Below, piece after piece: positions 1 through 5,343 of a DNA stretch of 5,343 nucleotides. The stretch is from positions 1 through 5,343 of the forward strand of contig JAQIDF010000333.1 of NCBI GenBank assembly GCA_027858145.1. The letters are read 5' to 3'. The number at the start of each line of letters is the position of its first letter. The stretch's first letter is position 1. The stretch is from Prolixibacteraceae bacterium. Its GTDB lineage: Bacteria; Bacteroidota; Bacteroidia; Bacteroidales; Prolixibacteraceae. A program made the translations under genes and the position numbers. Under the pieces are notes generated by a model that was not told where the DNA came from, did no database searches, and saw only the letters and a program-made list of their open reading frames with translations.

Positions 1-206
1 TTATCTTTATTCAGCTCATAATTCATATAAGAATTTAAATCAATACTATTTCCCTCAATATTAGATGAATAAACTGCAGATGCTTTTGTTAAAAAATCAA
101 ATCCTCCTGTATTTTCTGAAAAATCAAAATTCTTTATGAGTGTTGGAATTTCATGTCCAATTGTCTGGATATAAGTATCTAAATATTTTCTTTCGTTTAT
201 CCTCAT
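1..206 (-). CDS. Fic-family protein, N-terminal 68 residues (gene runs off the left edge)
   Basis: The minus strand is open from the ATG at 206 to the window edge (68 codons). Residues 46-53 read YSSNIEGN, which fits the (S/T)xxxE(G/N) inhibitory-helix motif of Fic proteins with S47, E51 and G52. In the Fic family this helix, when N-terminal (class II), places its Glu in the nucleotide site and blocks AMP transfer until relieved. The catalytic HPFxxGNGR loop would lie downstream, outside the window, so activity and target cannot be judged. Fic enzymes usually AMPylate protein hydroxyl groups in the cytoplasm, either as toxins or as regulators. The ATG is chosen because a -7 box lies 20 bases upstream and the inhibitory helix falls at the usual depth. 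GC is about 26% by hand count, against roughly 48% in a sampled stretch of recO, which suggests later acquisition. The gene points the same way as recO but has its own promoter. The family call rests on a short motif and its surroundings. Confidence 0.7.
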   Translation of the reverse strand, partial: MRINERKYLDTYIQTIGHEIPTLIKNFDFSENTGGFDFLTKASAVYSSNIEGNSIDLNSYMNYELNKD

Positions 207-226
207 TTAATCAAATTATTTAAACA

Positions 227-252
227 CAAATATACTCAATTTAGTTGTCAAA
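227..252 (-). promoter_or_regulatory. Predicted Bacteroidota promoter of the Fic gene
   Basis: Read on the minus strand, 234-227 is TATATTTG, a full match to the TAnnTTTG -7 element. It ends 20 bases before the ATG at 206. A TTTG lies at 252-249, but only 14 bases separate it from the -7 box, shorter than usual for a -33 element, so that half is doubtful. The box lies beyond the three hairpins that follow recO, which fits a transcription unit separate from the recO operon. Confidence 0.5.
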
Positions 253-324
253 TCCTTATAATACTGCGGTTTCTGGGCATGAAGCACAACAGGGTTATAA
301 AACACACACGCAATACAATATACA

Positions 325-339
325 CCGGGTTACACCCGG
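325..339. repeat. Hairpin 1 of a three-hairpin cluster
   Basis: CCGGGT-TAC-ACCCGG is a perfect 6-bp stem with a 3-base loop. No T-run follows on either strand, so it is not a standard intrinsic terminator. It is GC-rich within an otherwise AT-rich spacer. It lies between the recO stop and the Fic promoter and may be part of a dispersed palindromic repeat (inference). Confidence 0.6.
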
Positions 340-352
340 CGCTAATCACGTT

Positions 353-369
353 CAAACCCGTTGGGTTTG
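353..369. repeat. Hairpin 2 of a three-hairpin cluster
   Basis: CAAACCC-GTT-GGGTTTG is a perfect 7-bp stem with a 3-base loop, 13 bases from hairpin 1 and 10 from hairpin 3. There is no T-tract on either side. Its stem sequence differs from both neighbours, so this is not a tandem copy of one hairpin. Confidence 0.6.
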
Positions 370-379
370 GTATTTGTCA

Positions 380-399
380 ATCAGGCAGGAATGCCTGAT
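380..399. repeat. Hairpin 3, just beyond the recO stop; possible 3'-end element of the operon
   Basis: ATCAGGCA-GGAA-TGCCTGAT is a perfect 8-bp stem with a 4-base loop, the strongest of the three. It begins 3 bases beyond the recO stop codon, where an operon 3' end is expected. In the direction of recO transcription it is followed by TGACAAATA rather than a T-run, so factor-independent termination is uncertain. Protection of the mRNA 3' end or membership of a repeat family are alternatives. Confidence 0.6.
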
Positions 400-402
400 C
401 TA

Positions 403-1128
403 CTAATGAAAAACTTCCTTCATCACCTCAAGCGAACGAATTTCACCCATACTATCGAAGTGTAAATGGTAATACCCGATAACCATTTCAAGCATGCGGG
501 TACGTTGATCGCCCGACAGCTTATATTCCTTAAGCTGGTGCAGATCCATAGAGATAAAATCGGATACCAGAACTGAAATTTCGCGGTTAGGTGTTTCCAG
601 CGACATGGGTTTCAGCCCTGTAAAACTTCCGGTTTTCATATCGAACCAAGGATTAGCGGGTGAATGGTTGTTTTGCATGCCAAACCCCAGGTTCCCGAGC
701 AGACGTATCAAAAACCAAAGGTGAAAATTGGCAACACCATCTTCCAGCGAATCGAGGTATTGTACAGAATGGTAAATAAAATCAAACAAGTGGGTATCGG
801 GCTCTTCATTCTGCAATACCTTATATAGAACCTCCGAAAGGAAAATCGACATGGTACTTTTCACCACGTTAAAAGGTATCGACTGAAGAACTTCGGACAT
901 CCGGAATTCTTTAAGTCGTTGCATCTCGCGGCCGGCTTTATGATAGGCTTCAATATCGAGCAGGAAAAACGGCTGCAGCAAGCCACTTTTTTGTTTCGAT
1001 TTAGCGCTACGCACACCGTTGACCATATAAACCTGACGGCCGGCCACCTGTGTGTACAATGTAAGTATAATGCTTGTTTCGGAGTATTTCAGCGATTTTA
1101 GTACAACCGCCTTCGATTTTTCAATCAT
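403..1128 (-). CDS. recO: DNA repair and recombination mediator RecO
   Basis: The 241-residue product has the RecO layout. An N-terminal OB fold covers roughly residues 1-80, with the typical opening KSKAVVLKSLKYSETSIILTLY and the GRQVYMVNGVR stretch at 30-40. A helical domain follows, containing the family-like run LWFLIRLLGNLGFG at 137-150. RecO works in the cytoplasm, where it binds single-stranded DNA and SSB and, with RecR, loads RecA at gaps. The length is normal for the family. The frame stays open upstream to 1239, but that extension lies inside the conserved end of porZ. The ATG at 1128 gives the conserved MIEKSKAVVL start and overlaps the porZ stop as ATGA, so translation is probably coupled. 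It is the last gene of the rdgB-porZ-recO operon. The protein contains no cysteine at all, so the zinc-binding Cys residues of many RecO proteins are absent. The stop is TAG at 405-403. Confidence 0.93.
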   Translation of the reverse strand: MIEKSKAVVLKSLKYSETSIILTLYTQVAGRQVYMVNGVRSAKSKQKSGLLQPFFLLDIEAYHKAGREMQRLKEFRMSEVLQSIPFNVVKSTMSIFLSEVLYKVLQNEEPDTHLFDFIYHSVQYLDSLEDGVANFHLWFLIRLLGNLGFGMQNNHSPANPWFDMKTGSFTGLKPMSLETPNREISVLVSDFISMDLHQLKEYKLSGDQRTRMLEMVIGYYHLHFDSMGEIRSLEVMKEVFH

Positions 1129-3452
1129 CGGATAAAAGCAATTTTTGTCACTACCGACTCCTGCCCTTCGTTGGCAGCACAAAACACCAGGTAAATACCC
1201 GTATGCACCCTGTTTCCGGCAAGGTCGCGACCATCCCATACGGCACGTCCGCCAATCGATGTGGTTTCGTAAACCAGACGACCGCTCACTGTTGTGATTT
1301 TAACATTGGTATCTTCCATCATACCATTAATGTAAATATCACCTTCGTAACCAGGGCGAACAGGGTTGGGATAAGCATACACATCTTTAAACTGATTATA
1401 GGCATTTTTCGAATCGGTGCGGAATGACACCAAACCAAGATCAGTTCCAACATACAAGTCGCCATTCGCACCATCATAAGCCATACTAACGATAGTGTTT
1501 GACAACAAATTTGAGTTTTCGGCAGTATAATGTGCCAACTCTTCAGTTCCATCAGCACTCACAAGAAATAAGCCCGAATTATCGGTACCACACCATTTAC
1601 GGTTACCGCCATCTACCAAAATATTAGTAACTTTTTGTGTGCGCAATAACGGATGATAAATGCCATCATTCTGGTCGACACCAGGTTGAAGGGCATAAAA
1701 CGGATTTTCATCAAAAACATTATAAGGGCGGGGATATCTTGCGACCCCCTTGGCTGTTGCAACCCATATTTCACCGTCACGATCCTCCGCAATATCATAA
1801 ACATCATTCATTACCGTAATAACCTCATCGGTACCATTCGAGAAATAACTGGCCACATTCAAATGCTTTTTATCTGTCCCGTCGGCAGACATCACATACA
1901 AACCTTTGGTCATATTGTTGGGTATAATTACCCAAATCTGGTCATTAGATGTAGCCAGTACTTTTCCTACCATATAATTATTAGCAACCTCGGGTAAAAG
2001 ATAGTTTTCCCATTCGCCACCTGGTGTTTTTTTATGCAAAACGTGCTCTACTTCACTCGTCGTAGCCCATAGATTACCATTGCTATCGAAATCCATTCCA
2101 CCAACACGCACATAATTTTCACCGGGATAAATATTTTCAAGTGTTGAATTTGTTTCGTTGTAAGTAGTAATATGGTCGCCATTTTTAAACTCAATTATAC
2201 CACCACCCCACGATGCAGCAAAAACATGGTTGGGATATCCCGGTTTCGCAATTACATCCACTGCATCGCGTAAATCACCCATTGAAGGGGTATTATATTT
2301 GTTGAAGTATTCCCACTGCCCGTTTGCATACCCTTTAATATGGGCATCTTTCCACACATTGTTCCATGACGTAGAACGCCCGCCGCTGGCAACCCATAAC
2401 TTATTATCAGAAAACGACATCGAATAGTTATCGTTATTTGATGGGCCTGACGGTGAAACTCTTTCGTATTGACCGTTGCGGGCACGTATCGCCCCATAAT
2501 TTTTATCGGCAATCCACAGCGAACCATCACTGTCTGATATTGCTGACCTTGGATTTTCATTCAGCCCTTCAAGTTGATAATCTGTTATAATATCTTCCCT
2601 GCCCAGAGTATTTAAATTGTAGATAGAAATATTCCAGGAAGAAACAATTACTTTATCATTTGAAATTTTAAAATCGTTGATATTATTTACTGAACTTAGC
2701 GGCTTTTCCCATAAACTGCCGGCAACCATACGGTAAATTACATCATCGTTGCTTCCATTACCTTTGTGCACTGCCCAAATGCGTCCCTCAGTATCAATTT
2801 CTAAAATATTATAATTATAGTCTTGTAAAAGCTCATCTTCAATATAATTCCAATATGAATAATCAAGCAAATTATTACCTTGAATTTCGGCATGTTTAAT
2901 TCCTGTATCGGTTCCGGCATAAATATCATTTTCTGAAACAGCAACATCATAAACGGGTTGATAATTACCCTGGTCGCCAATAATAAATGAATCTTTTATT
3001 TCGAGACGCACCATATCTATAACAACAATTCCAAAGCCACATGCCAGATAGCAATAATCGCCATAAGATGTTGCATTGTATATCATTTTATTGCCAGACA
3101 AACTTTTTCGCTTTATATCTGAAAACGGGTGCACAGTGCCATCCTCCTGAATCACATCAACCATTGAACTCTCGTAATATACAACCAGGCTTTTAGTTGC
3201 ATAATTAAATTCAAATCCGCTAAAGTCGGAGCCAGACAAACTATCAATTTTCGAAAAAGTATTCACCGAGTTATCAGTTTTATTGTAATAAAATAATCCC
3301 CCATCGGAAATGAAAAAAATCCTGTCTAACCCTTCTGTAACCTTCAGAGCACTGGAATATGAAAGGTGATAGTTCCAGTTTCGGCTTGTTTCCTGGGCCA
3401 GGATAACCAGACAAATAAACAATAATGTGGCAATTAAGTAGAGACGTTTCAT
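1125..3452 (-). CDS. porZ: PorZ-like T9SS attachment-complex protein (beta-propeller, signal peptide, C-terminal sorting-type domain)
   Basis: The 775-residue product begins with a signal peptide: K2 R3, a hydrophobic run at 4-18, and likely cleavage near A19-Q20. The mature N-terminus (WNYHLSY at 26-32, then ISDGGLFYYNK) resembles PorZ. The body carries repeated propeller-type strands such as IYAGTDTG (about 178), SLWIAD (311), LWVASGG (352), NLWATT (460), EIWVAT (561), KWCGTDNSGL (619) and GDLYVGTDLGL (664). Residues 692-775 form a type A sorting-like domain (YPNPV, VWDGRD, GIYLVF, ending KIAFIR). In Porphyromonas gingivalis, PorZ is about 776 residues, sits on the cell surface with PorU, PorV and PorQ, and binds A-LPS for the sortase reaction; it keeps its C-terminal domain. 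Length, signal peptide and domain order all fit. The alternative is another propeller protein exported by T9SS as cargo. A GTG two codons upstream (3458) is possible, but ATG at 3452 places the basic residues correctly. It starts 10 bases after the rdgB stop and overlaps recO. Confidence 0.8.
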   Translation of the reverse strand: MKRLYLIATLLFICLVILAQETSRNWNYHLSYSSALKVTEGLDRIFFISDGGLFYYNKTDNSVNTFSKIDSLSGSDFSGFEFNYATKSLVVYYESSMVDVIQEDGTVHPFSDIKRKSLSGNKMIYNATSYGDYCYLACGFGIVVIDMVRLEIKDSFIIGDQGNYQPVYDVAVSENDIYAGTDTGIKHAEIQGNNLLDYSYWNYIEDELLQDYNYNILEIDTEGRIWAVHKGNGSNDDVIYRMVAGSLWEKPLSSVNNINDFKISNDKVIVSSWNISIYNLNTLGREDIITDYQLEGLNENPRSAISDSDGSLWIADKNYGAIRARNGQYERVSPSGPSNNDNYSMSFSDNKLWVASGGRSTSWNNVWKDAHIKGYANGQWEYFNKYNTPSMGDLRDAVDVIAKPGYPNHVFAASWGGGIIEFKNGDHITTYNETNSTLENIYPGENYVRVGGMDFDSNGNLWATTSEVEHVLHKKTPGGEWENYLLPEVANNYMVGKVLATSNDQIWVIIPNNMTKGLYVMSADGTDKKHLNVASYFSNGTDEVITVMNDVYDIAEDRDGEIWVATAKGVARYPRPYNVFDENPFYALQPGVDQNDGIYHPLLRTQKVTNILVDGGNRKWCGTDNSGLFLVSADGTEELAHYTAENSNLLSNTIVSMAYDGANGDLYVGTDLGLVSFRTDSKNAYNQFKDVYAYPNPVRPGYEGDIYINGMMEDTNVKITTVSGRLVYETTSIGGRAVWDGRDLAGNRVHTGIYLVFCAANEGQESVVTKIAFIR

Positions 3453-3462
3453 GTACACTTAT

Positions 3463-4044
3463 TTATGCTTCTTTTTTGCTTAAAAAATCAATTAGTTTAG
3501 CGGTTGCCCTTCCCCGGTGGCTGATAGTATTTTTGAGTGAAAGATCCATTTCTGCAAACGATTGATCATACCCTTCGGGTTTAAATACCGGGTCGTAACC
3601 AAAACCTTGCTTTCCCCGGGGATCTTTCAATATTTCGCCATCCACAATGCCTTCAAACAACCACTCTTTCCCATCAATTATCAGAGCAATAACAGTTTTA
3701 AAACGGGCTTTACGATTATTTATTTTGTCCATCACGCTAATCAGCTTCTGCATATTATCGTTTGAATCCCTTTGGGGACCTGCATATCTAGCTGAATACA
3801 CACCCGGGGCCATATTCAATGCTTCAACTTCAAGGCCTGTATCGTCGGCAAAACAATTATAGCCGTAACGTCCGTAAACAAAGTGGGCTTTCTGCAAAGC
3901 ATTCCCCTCAAGGGTTTCCGCTGTTTCAGGAATGTCTTCGTTGCATCCTATTTCTGCAAGACTTAAAATTTCAAAATGACTCCCGAGAATTTTTTGAACC
4001 TCGGTTAGTTTATGTTTATTATTGGTGGCAAATACCAGCTTCAT
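3463..4044 (-). CDS. rdgB: RdgB/HAM1-type non-canonical purine NTP pyrophosphatase
   Basis: The 193-residue product is a full-length Ham1/RdgB protein. It begins MKLVFATNNKHKLTEV, with the phosphate-binding T-x-N-x-x-K signature at T7, N9 and K12. It continues with ETLEGNALQKA (43-53), the FADDTGL acidic metal/catalytic motif (65-71), GVYSARYAG (81-89), FGYDPVF (148-154) for base recognition, and SHRGRA (175-180). Family members hydrolyse dITP, ITP and XTP to the monophosphate and pyrophosphate in the cytoplasm, keeping deaminated purines out of DNA and RNA. It is the first gene of the rdgB-porZ-recO operon and has a -7 box 21 bases upstream. Its leader is A-rich and lacks a usable Shine-Dalgarno sequence, as expected in Bacteroidota. 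No key residue appears to be missing. The stop is TAA at 3465-3463. Confidence 0.95.
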   Translation of the reverse strand: MKLVFATNNKHKLTEVQKILGSHFEILSLAEIGCNEDIPETAETLEGNALQKAHFVYGRYGYNCFADDTGLEVEALNMAPGVYSARYAGPQRDSNDNMQKLISVMDKINNRKARFKTVIALIIDGKEWLFEGIVDGEILKDPRGKQGFGYDPVFKPEGYDQSFAEMDLSLKNTISHRGRATAKLIDFLSKKEA

Positions 4045-4065
4045 ACCCTTGTTTTTTTTGATCTA

Positions 4066-4097
4066 CAAATGTAATCAATCTGAATTATTCATTACAA
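4066..4097 (-). promoter_or_regulatory. Predicted promoter of the rdgB-porZ-recO operon
   Basis: On the minus strand 4073-4066 reads TACATTTG, an exact TAnnTTTG -7 element, ending 21 bases before the rdgB ATG at 4044. A TTG at 4097-4095, 21 bases further up and inside the end of the regulator gene, sits where a -33 element is expected. The gap between the genes is only 40 bases, so some read-through from the regulator gene is also possible; no hairpin terminator is visible there. Confidence 0.6.
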
Positions 4098-4750
4098 GCT
4101 TGAGCCAATTTTGACAAATCCAATATCTTAACCTGCTTATAACGGATATCCACAATCTCTTCTTCCTGTAACTGCATCATTGTACGCCCAACCGAAGGTC
4201 TGGCTACTCCAAAAAGCTCAGCCAGTTCGTTTTGTGAATGTTTCAATTTGAAATTTGTACGACCATCTGCTTCCTCGAACAAATAAAACGCCAACTTCGC
4301 CTTCAATGACTTGAATGAATGAAATTGCAATTTTTCAGATAAAAACTGAGCCCTTGAAGAAATCATCCCCAGGAAATTTTGCAACACAGATGCATTATAT
4401 TGAAACAATGCAAGCAACTCATTTCTGGGAACAACAATAAAATGCGCCTCACTGTATGATATAATACTTACCGGATAACGGTTCTTTTTTCCAAAGATAA
4501 AAGCCGGAGCTAAAACCGCGGGGGCATGCAAGTCTTCAATTTTCAGACTGCGCCCGTCAGCCCCGCTCATCTCACCCTTTACAACCCCTTCGGTAAGGAT
4601 CATCAGGCTTTTGCATTCTTCACCCTGTGACACCACCAATGCATTCGTCCCAAAGCTCCGTGTTTGAAAAACGATACGCTGGAACAAACGGTCAAGTTCT
4701 TCACCGTTCAAACCAGCGAATAATGGCATTTGTAATAAATTCTCCTTCAT
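4085..4750 (-). CDS. Crp/Fnr-family transcriptional regulator, possibly HcpR-like
   Basis: The 221-residue product has the Crp/Fnr architecture. An N-terminal cNMP-binding-like beta-roll covers about residues 8-115 (MPLFAGLNGEELDRL opening, then VVSQGEECKSLMILTEGVVKG). A long dimerisation helix spans about 118-142. A winged helix-turn-helix follows at about 172-205 (SQNELAELFGVARPSVGRT), with a recognition helix around R184-P-S-V-G-R189. Compared with E. coli CRP's RETVGR, both Arg positions are kept but the Glu is replaced by Ser. The only cysteines are C46 and C219, so an FNR-type four-Cys iron-sulfur sensor is ruled out; a haem or other ligand is possible. It is divergent from a ferredoxin-like gene, and the shared 90-base spacer holds a Crp/Fnr-type inverted repeat over this gene's own -7 box. 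That pairing resembles HcpR nitrosative-stress regulators of Bacteroidota, but the specific assignment is inference. The stop is TAA at 4087-4085. Confidence 0.9.
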   Translation of the reverse strand: MKENLLQMPLFAGLNGEELDRLFQRIVFQTRSFGTNALVVSQGEECKSLMILTEGVVKGEMSGADGRSLKIEDLHAPAVLAPAFIFGKKNRYPVSIISYSEAHFIVVPRNELLALFQYNASVLQNFLGMISSRAQFLSEKLQFHSFKSLKAKLAFYLFEEADGRTNFKLKHSQNELAELFGVARPSVGRTMMQLQEEEIVDIRYKQVKILDLSKLAQACNE

Positions 4751-4769
4751 TCAATTTTAAAATATACTC

Positions 4770-4777
4770 CAAATGTA
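4770..4777 (-). promoter_or_regulatory. Predicted -7 box of the Crp/Fnr regulator gene
   Basis: On the minus strand 4777-4770 reads TACATTTG, an exact TAnnTTTG match, ending 19 bases before the ATG at 4750. No good -33 TTTG is seen at the right distance. The first four bases of the box (4777-4774) lie inside the left half of the predicted operator, so a bound regulator would block polymerase; this suggests negative autoregulation. Confidence 0.55.
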
Positions 4778-4789
4778 ACAAACGTGACA
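4774..4789. promoter_or_regulatory. Predicted Crp/Fnr-type operator
   Basis: TGTAAC-AAAC-GTGACA is an inverted repeat of two 6-base arms around a 4-base centre, with 5 of 6 positions complementary (the T/G position differs). Size and half-site style (TGTnAC) are those of Crp/Fnr-family operators, and it lies between a Crp/Fnr gene and its divergent neighbour. Its centre (4781.5) is about 40 bases upstream of the start point expected from the plus-strand -7 box, the usual class II activator position, and it overlaps the minus-strand -7 box. Binding by the adjacent regulator is inferred. Confidence 0.55.
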
Positions 4790-4810
4790 ACTTTTTTGAT
4801 TACACAAGCC

Positions 4811-4818
4811 TACTTTTG
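4811..4818 (+). promoter_or_regulatory. Predicted -7 box of the ferredoxin-like gene
   Basis: TACTTTTG is an exact TAnnTTTG match, ending 22 bases before the ATG at 4841. The nearest upstream TTTG (4795-4798) is only 12 bases away, too close for a -33 element, and none is found near the usual distance. A promoter without a -33 element and with an operator near -40 fits dependence on an activator. Confidence 0.6.
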
Positions 4819-4840
4819 TTTCGAAAATAAAACAAAACAC

Positions 4841-5343
4841 ATGAAGCGGGAAATAATTAAAATAGACGAAGAGTTGTGCACTGGTTGCGGAGTATGCGTA
4901 CCGAATTGCCACGAGGGTGCCTTGCAAATTATTGACGGGAAAGCACGGTTAATAAGCGACTTGATGTGCGACGGCCTTGGAGCCTGCATTGGTCATTGCC
5001 CCAAGGGAGCCATCACCATTGAAAAACGCGAGGCCGAGCCTTACAACGAAACAAAAGTAATGGCCGAAATGGTGAAAAAAGGGCGCAACACGATTGTTGC
5101 ACACCTGAAACACATGCTCGAACATAACGAAACAGCCTTTTTGAAAGAAGGGATCTACTATATGAAAAACAACCCACACGAGCTTACTTTCAACATTGAT
5201 GATGTGATTGACGAAGTGTACGACAACAAACCCAAAGAAAGTGCCGGCTGCGCTACCGGGGGATGCCCCGGATCGAAACCTCAAACATTTGCCAGGCCAC
5301 AAGGGTTCCAGGTGTCATCAACTGCCACCGGGCAAGCTTCACA
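4841..5343 (+). CDS. Ferredoxin-like 4Fe-4S dicluster protein (3' end outside the window)
   Basis: The frame is open from ATG 4841 to the window edge (167 codons). Residues 13-23 carry a complete CxxCxxCxxxC cluster motif (C13, C16, C19, C23). The second motif has C43, C49 and C53-P but Leu at position 46, where a standard motif has its second Cys, so this site may hold a 3Fe-4S cluster or use another ligand. A helical, charged stretch follows (about 70-130), then a C-terminal Cys pair in GCATGGCPGS (C137, C142). There is no signal peptide, so it is probably a cytoplasmic electron carrier. It is divergent from the Crp/Fnr regulator and probably controlled by it. Similar small iron-sulfur proteins are found beside hybrid cluster protein (hcp) genes in anaerobes, so hcp or another redox enzyme may lie downstream (inference). 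The start fits: the first motif begins at residue 13, and a promoter box lies 22 bases upstream. Confidence 0.88.
   Translation, partial: MKREIIKIDEELCTGCGVCVPNCHEGALQIIDGKARLISDLMCDGLGACIGHCPKGAITIEKREAEPYNETKVMAEMVKKGRNTIVAHLKHMLEHNETAFLKEGIYYMKNNPHELTFNIDDVIDEVYDNKPKESAGCATGGCPGSKPQTFARPQGFQVSSTATGQAS

Noticed and set aside
1129..1239. Upstream extension of recO by 37 codons
   Set aside because: It lies inside the conserved sorting domain of porZ and has no RecO-like sequence; the ATG at 1128 overlaps the porZ stop as ATGA and gives the family start.
1074..1427. 117-codon plus-strand open frame across the recO/porZ junction
   Set aside because: It is antisense to two well-supported genes and has no domain or promoter.
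2252..2560. 102-codon minus-strand open frame within porZ
   Set aside because: It is an alternative frame of the propeller region; the porZ frame continues unbroken across it.
3453..3458. GTG start of porZ two codons upstream
   Set aside because: ATG at 3452 gives a standard signal peptide beginning MKR; the difference is only two residues and cannot be settled from sequence.
4051..4060. T8 run near the rdgB start as a plus-strand terminator
   Set aside because: There is no GC stem before it and no plus-strand gene ends there; it is simply the A-rich leader of rdgB.
4814..4837. Inverted repeat TTTTGTTT / AAACAAAA (8-base arms, 8-base spacer) in the ferredoxin leader
   Set aside because: It is low-complexity A/T-rich sequence that includes the -7 box; weak pairing and likely chance, so not listed as a regulatory hairpin.
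4949..5302. 117-codon open frame antisense to the ferredoxin gene
   Set aside because: It is a shadow of the real cluster-binding frame on the plus strand; its translation shows no recognisable domain and it has no promoter box.

Overview
The window looks like chromosomal DNA of a Bacteroidota bacterium, most likely in the Bacteroidales/Marinilabiliales area (inference). Three things point there: a PorZ-type type IX secretion (T9SS) protein with its own C-terminal sorting-type domain, start codons without Shine-Dalgarno sequences, and a TAnnTTTG -7 promoter box upstream of each gene or operon whose upstream region is in view. No mobile element, RNA gene or CRISPR array was seen.

Layout. 1-206 (minus) is the 5' end of a very AT-rich gene (about 26% GC by hand count), recognisable as a Fic-family protein from its N-terminal auto-inhibitory motif. 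207-402 is non-coding: it holds the Fic promoter and three different GC-rich perfect hairpins packed into 75 bases just beyond recO. 403-4044 (minus) is a compact three-gene operon, transcribed rdgB -> porZ -> recO: a nucleotide-pool sanitising pyrophosphatase, a surface component of the T9SS sortase complex, and the RecO recombination mediator. The rdgB-porZ gap is 10 bases, and porZ and recO overlap by ATGA. A promoter lies between rdgB and the upstream regulator gene.

4085-4750 (minus) encodes a Crp/Fnr-family regulator. It is divergent from a two-cluster ferredoxin-like protein starting at 4841 (plus), which runs off the right edge. The 90-base space between them holds two back-to-back TAnnTTTG boxes and one Crp/Fnr-like inverted repeat (TGTAAC-N4-GTGACA). 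The repeat covers the regulator's own -7 box and sits about 40 bases upstream of the predicted ferredoxin start point. That geometry predicts repression of the regulator by itself and class II activation of the ferredoxin gene. It resembles the HcpR/hybrid-cluster-protein nitrosative-stress modules of Bacteroidota, but hcp itself is not in the window, so that link is inference.

Most of the window is ordinary core genome. The parts most worth a second look are the divergent regulatory region, the unusual second cluster motif of the ferredoxin, the hairpin cluster, and the foreign-looking Fic gene.
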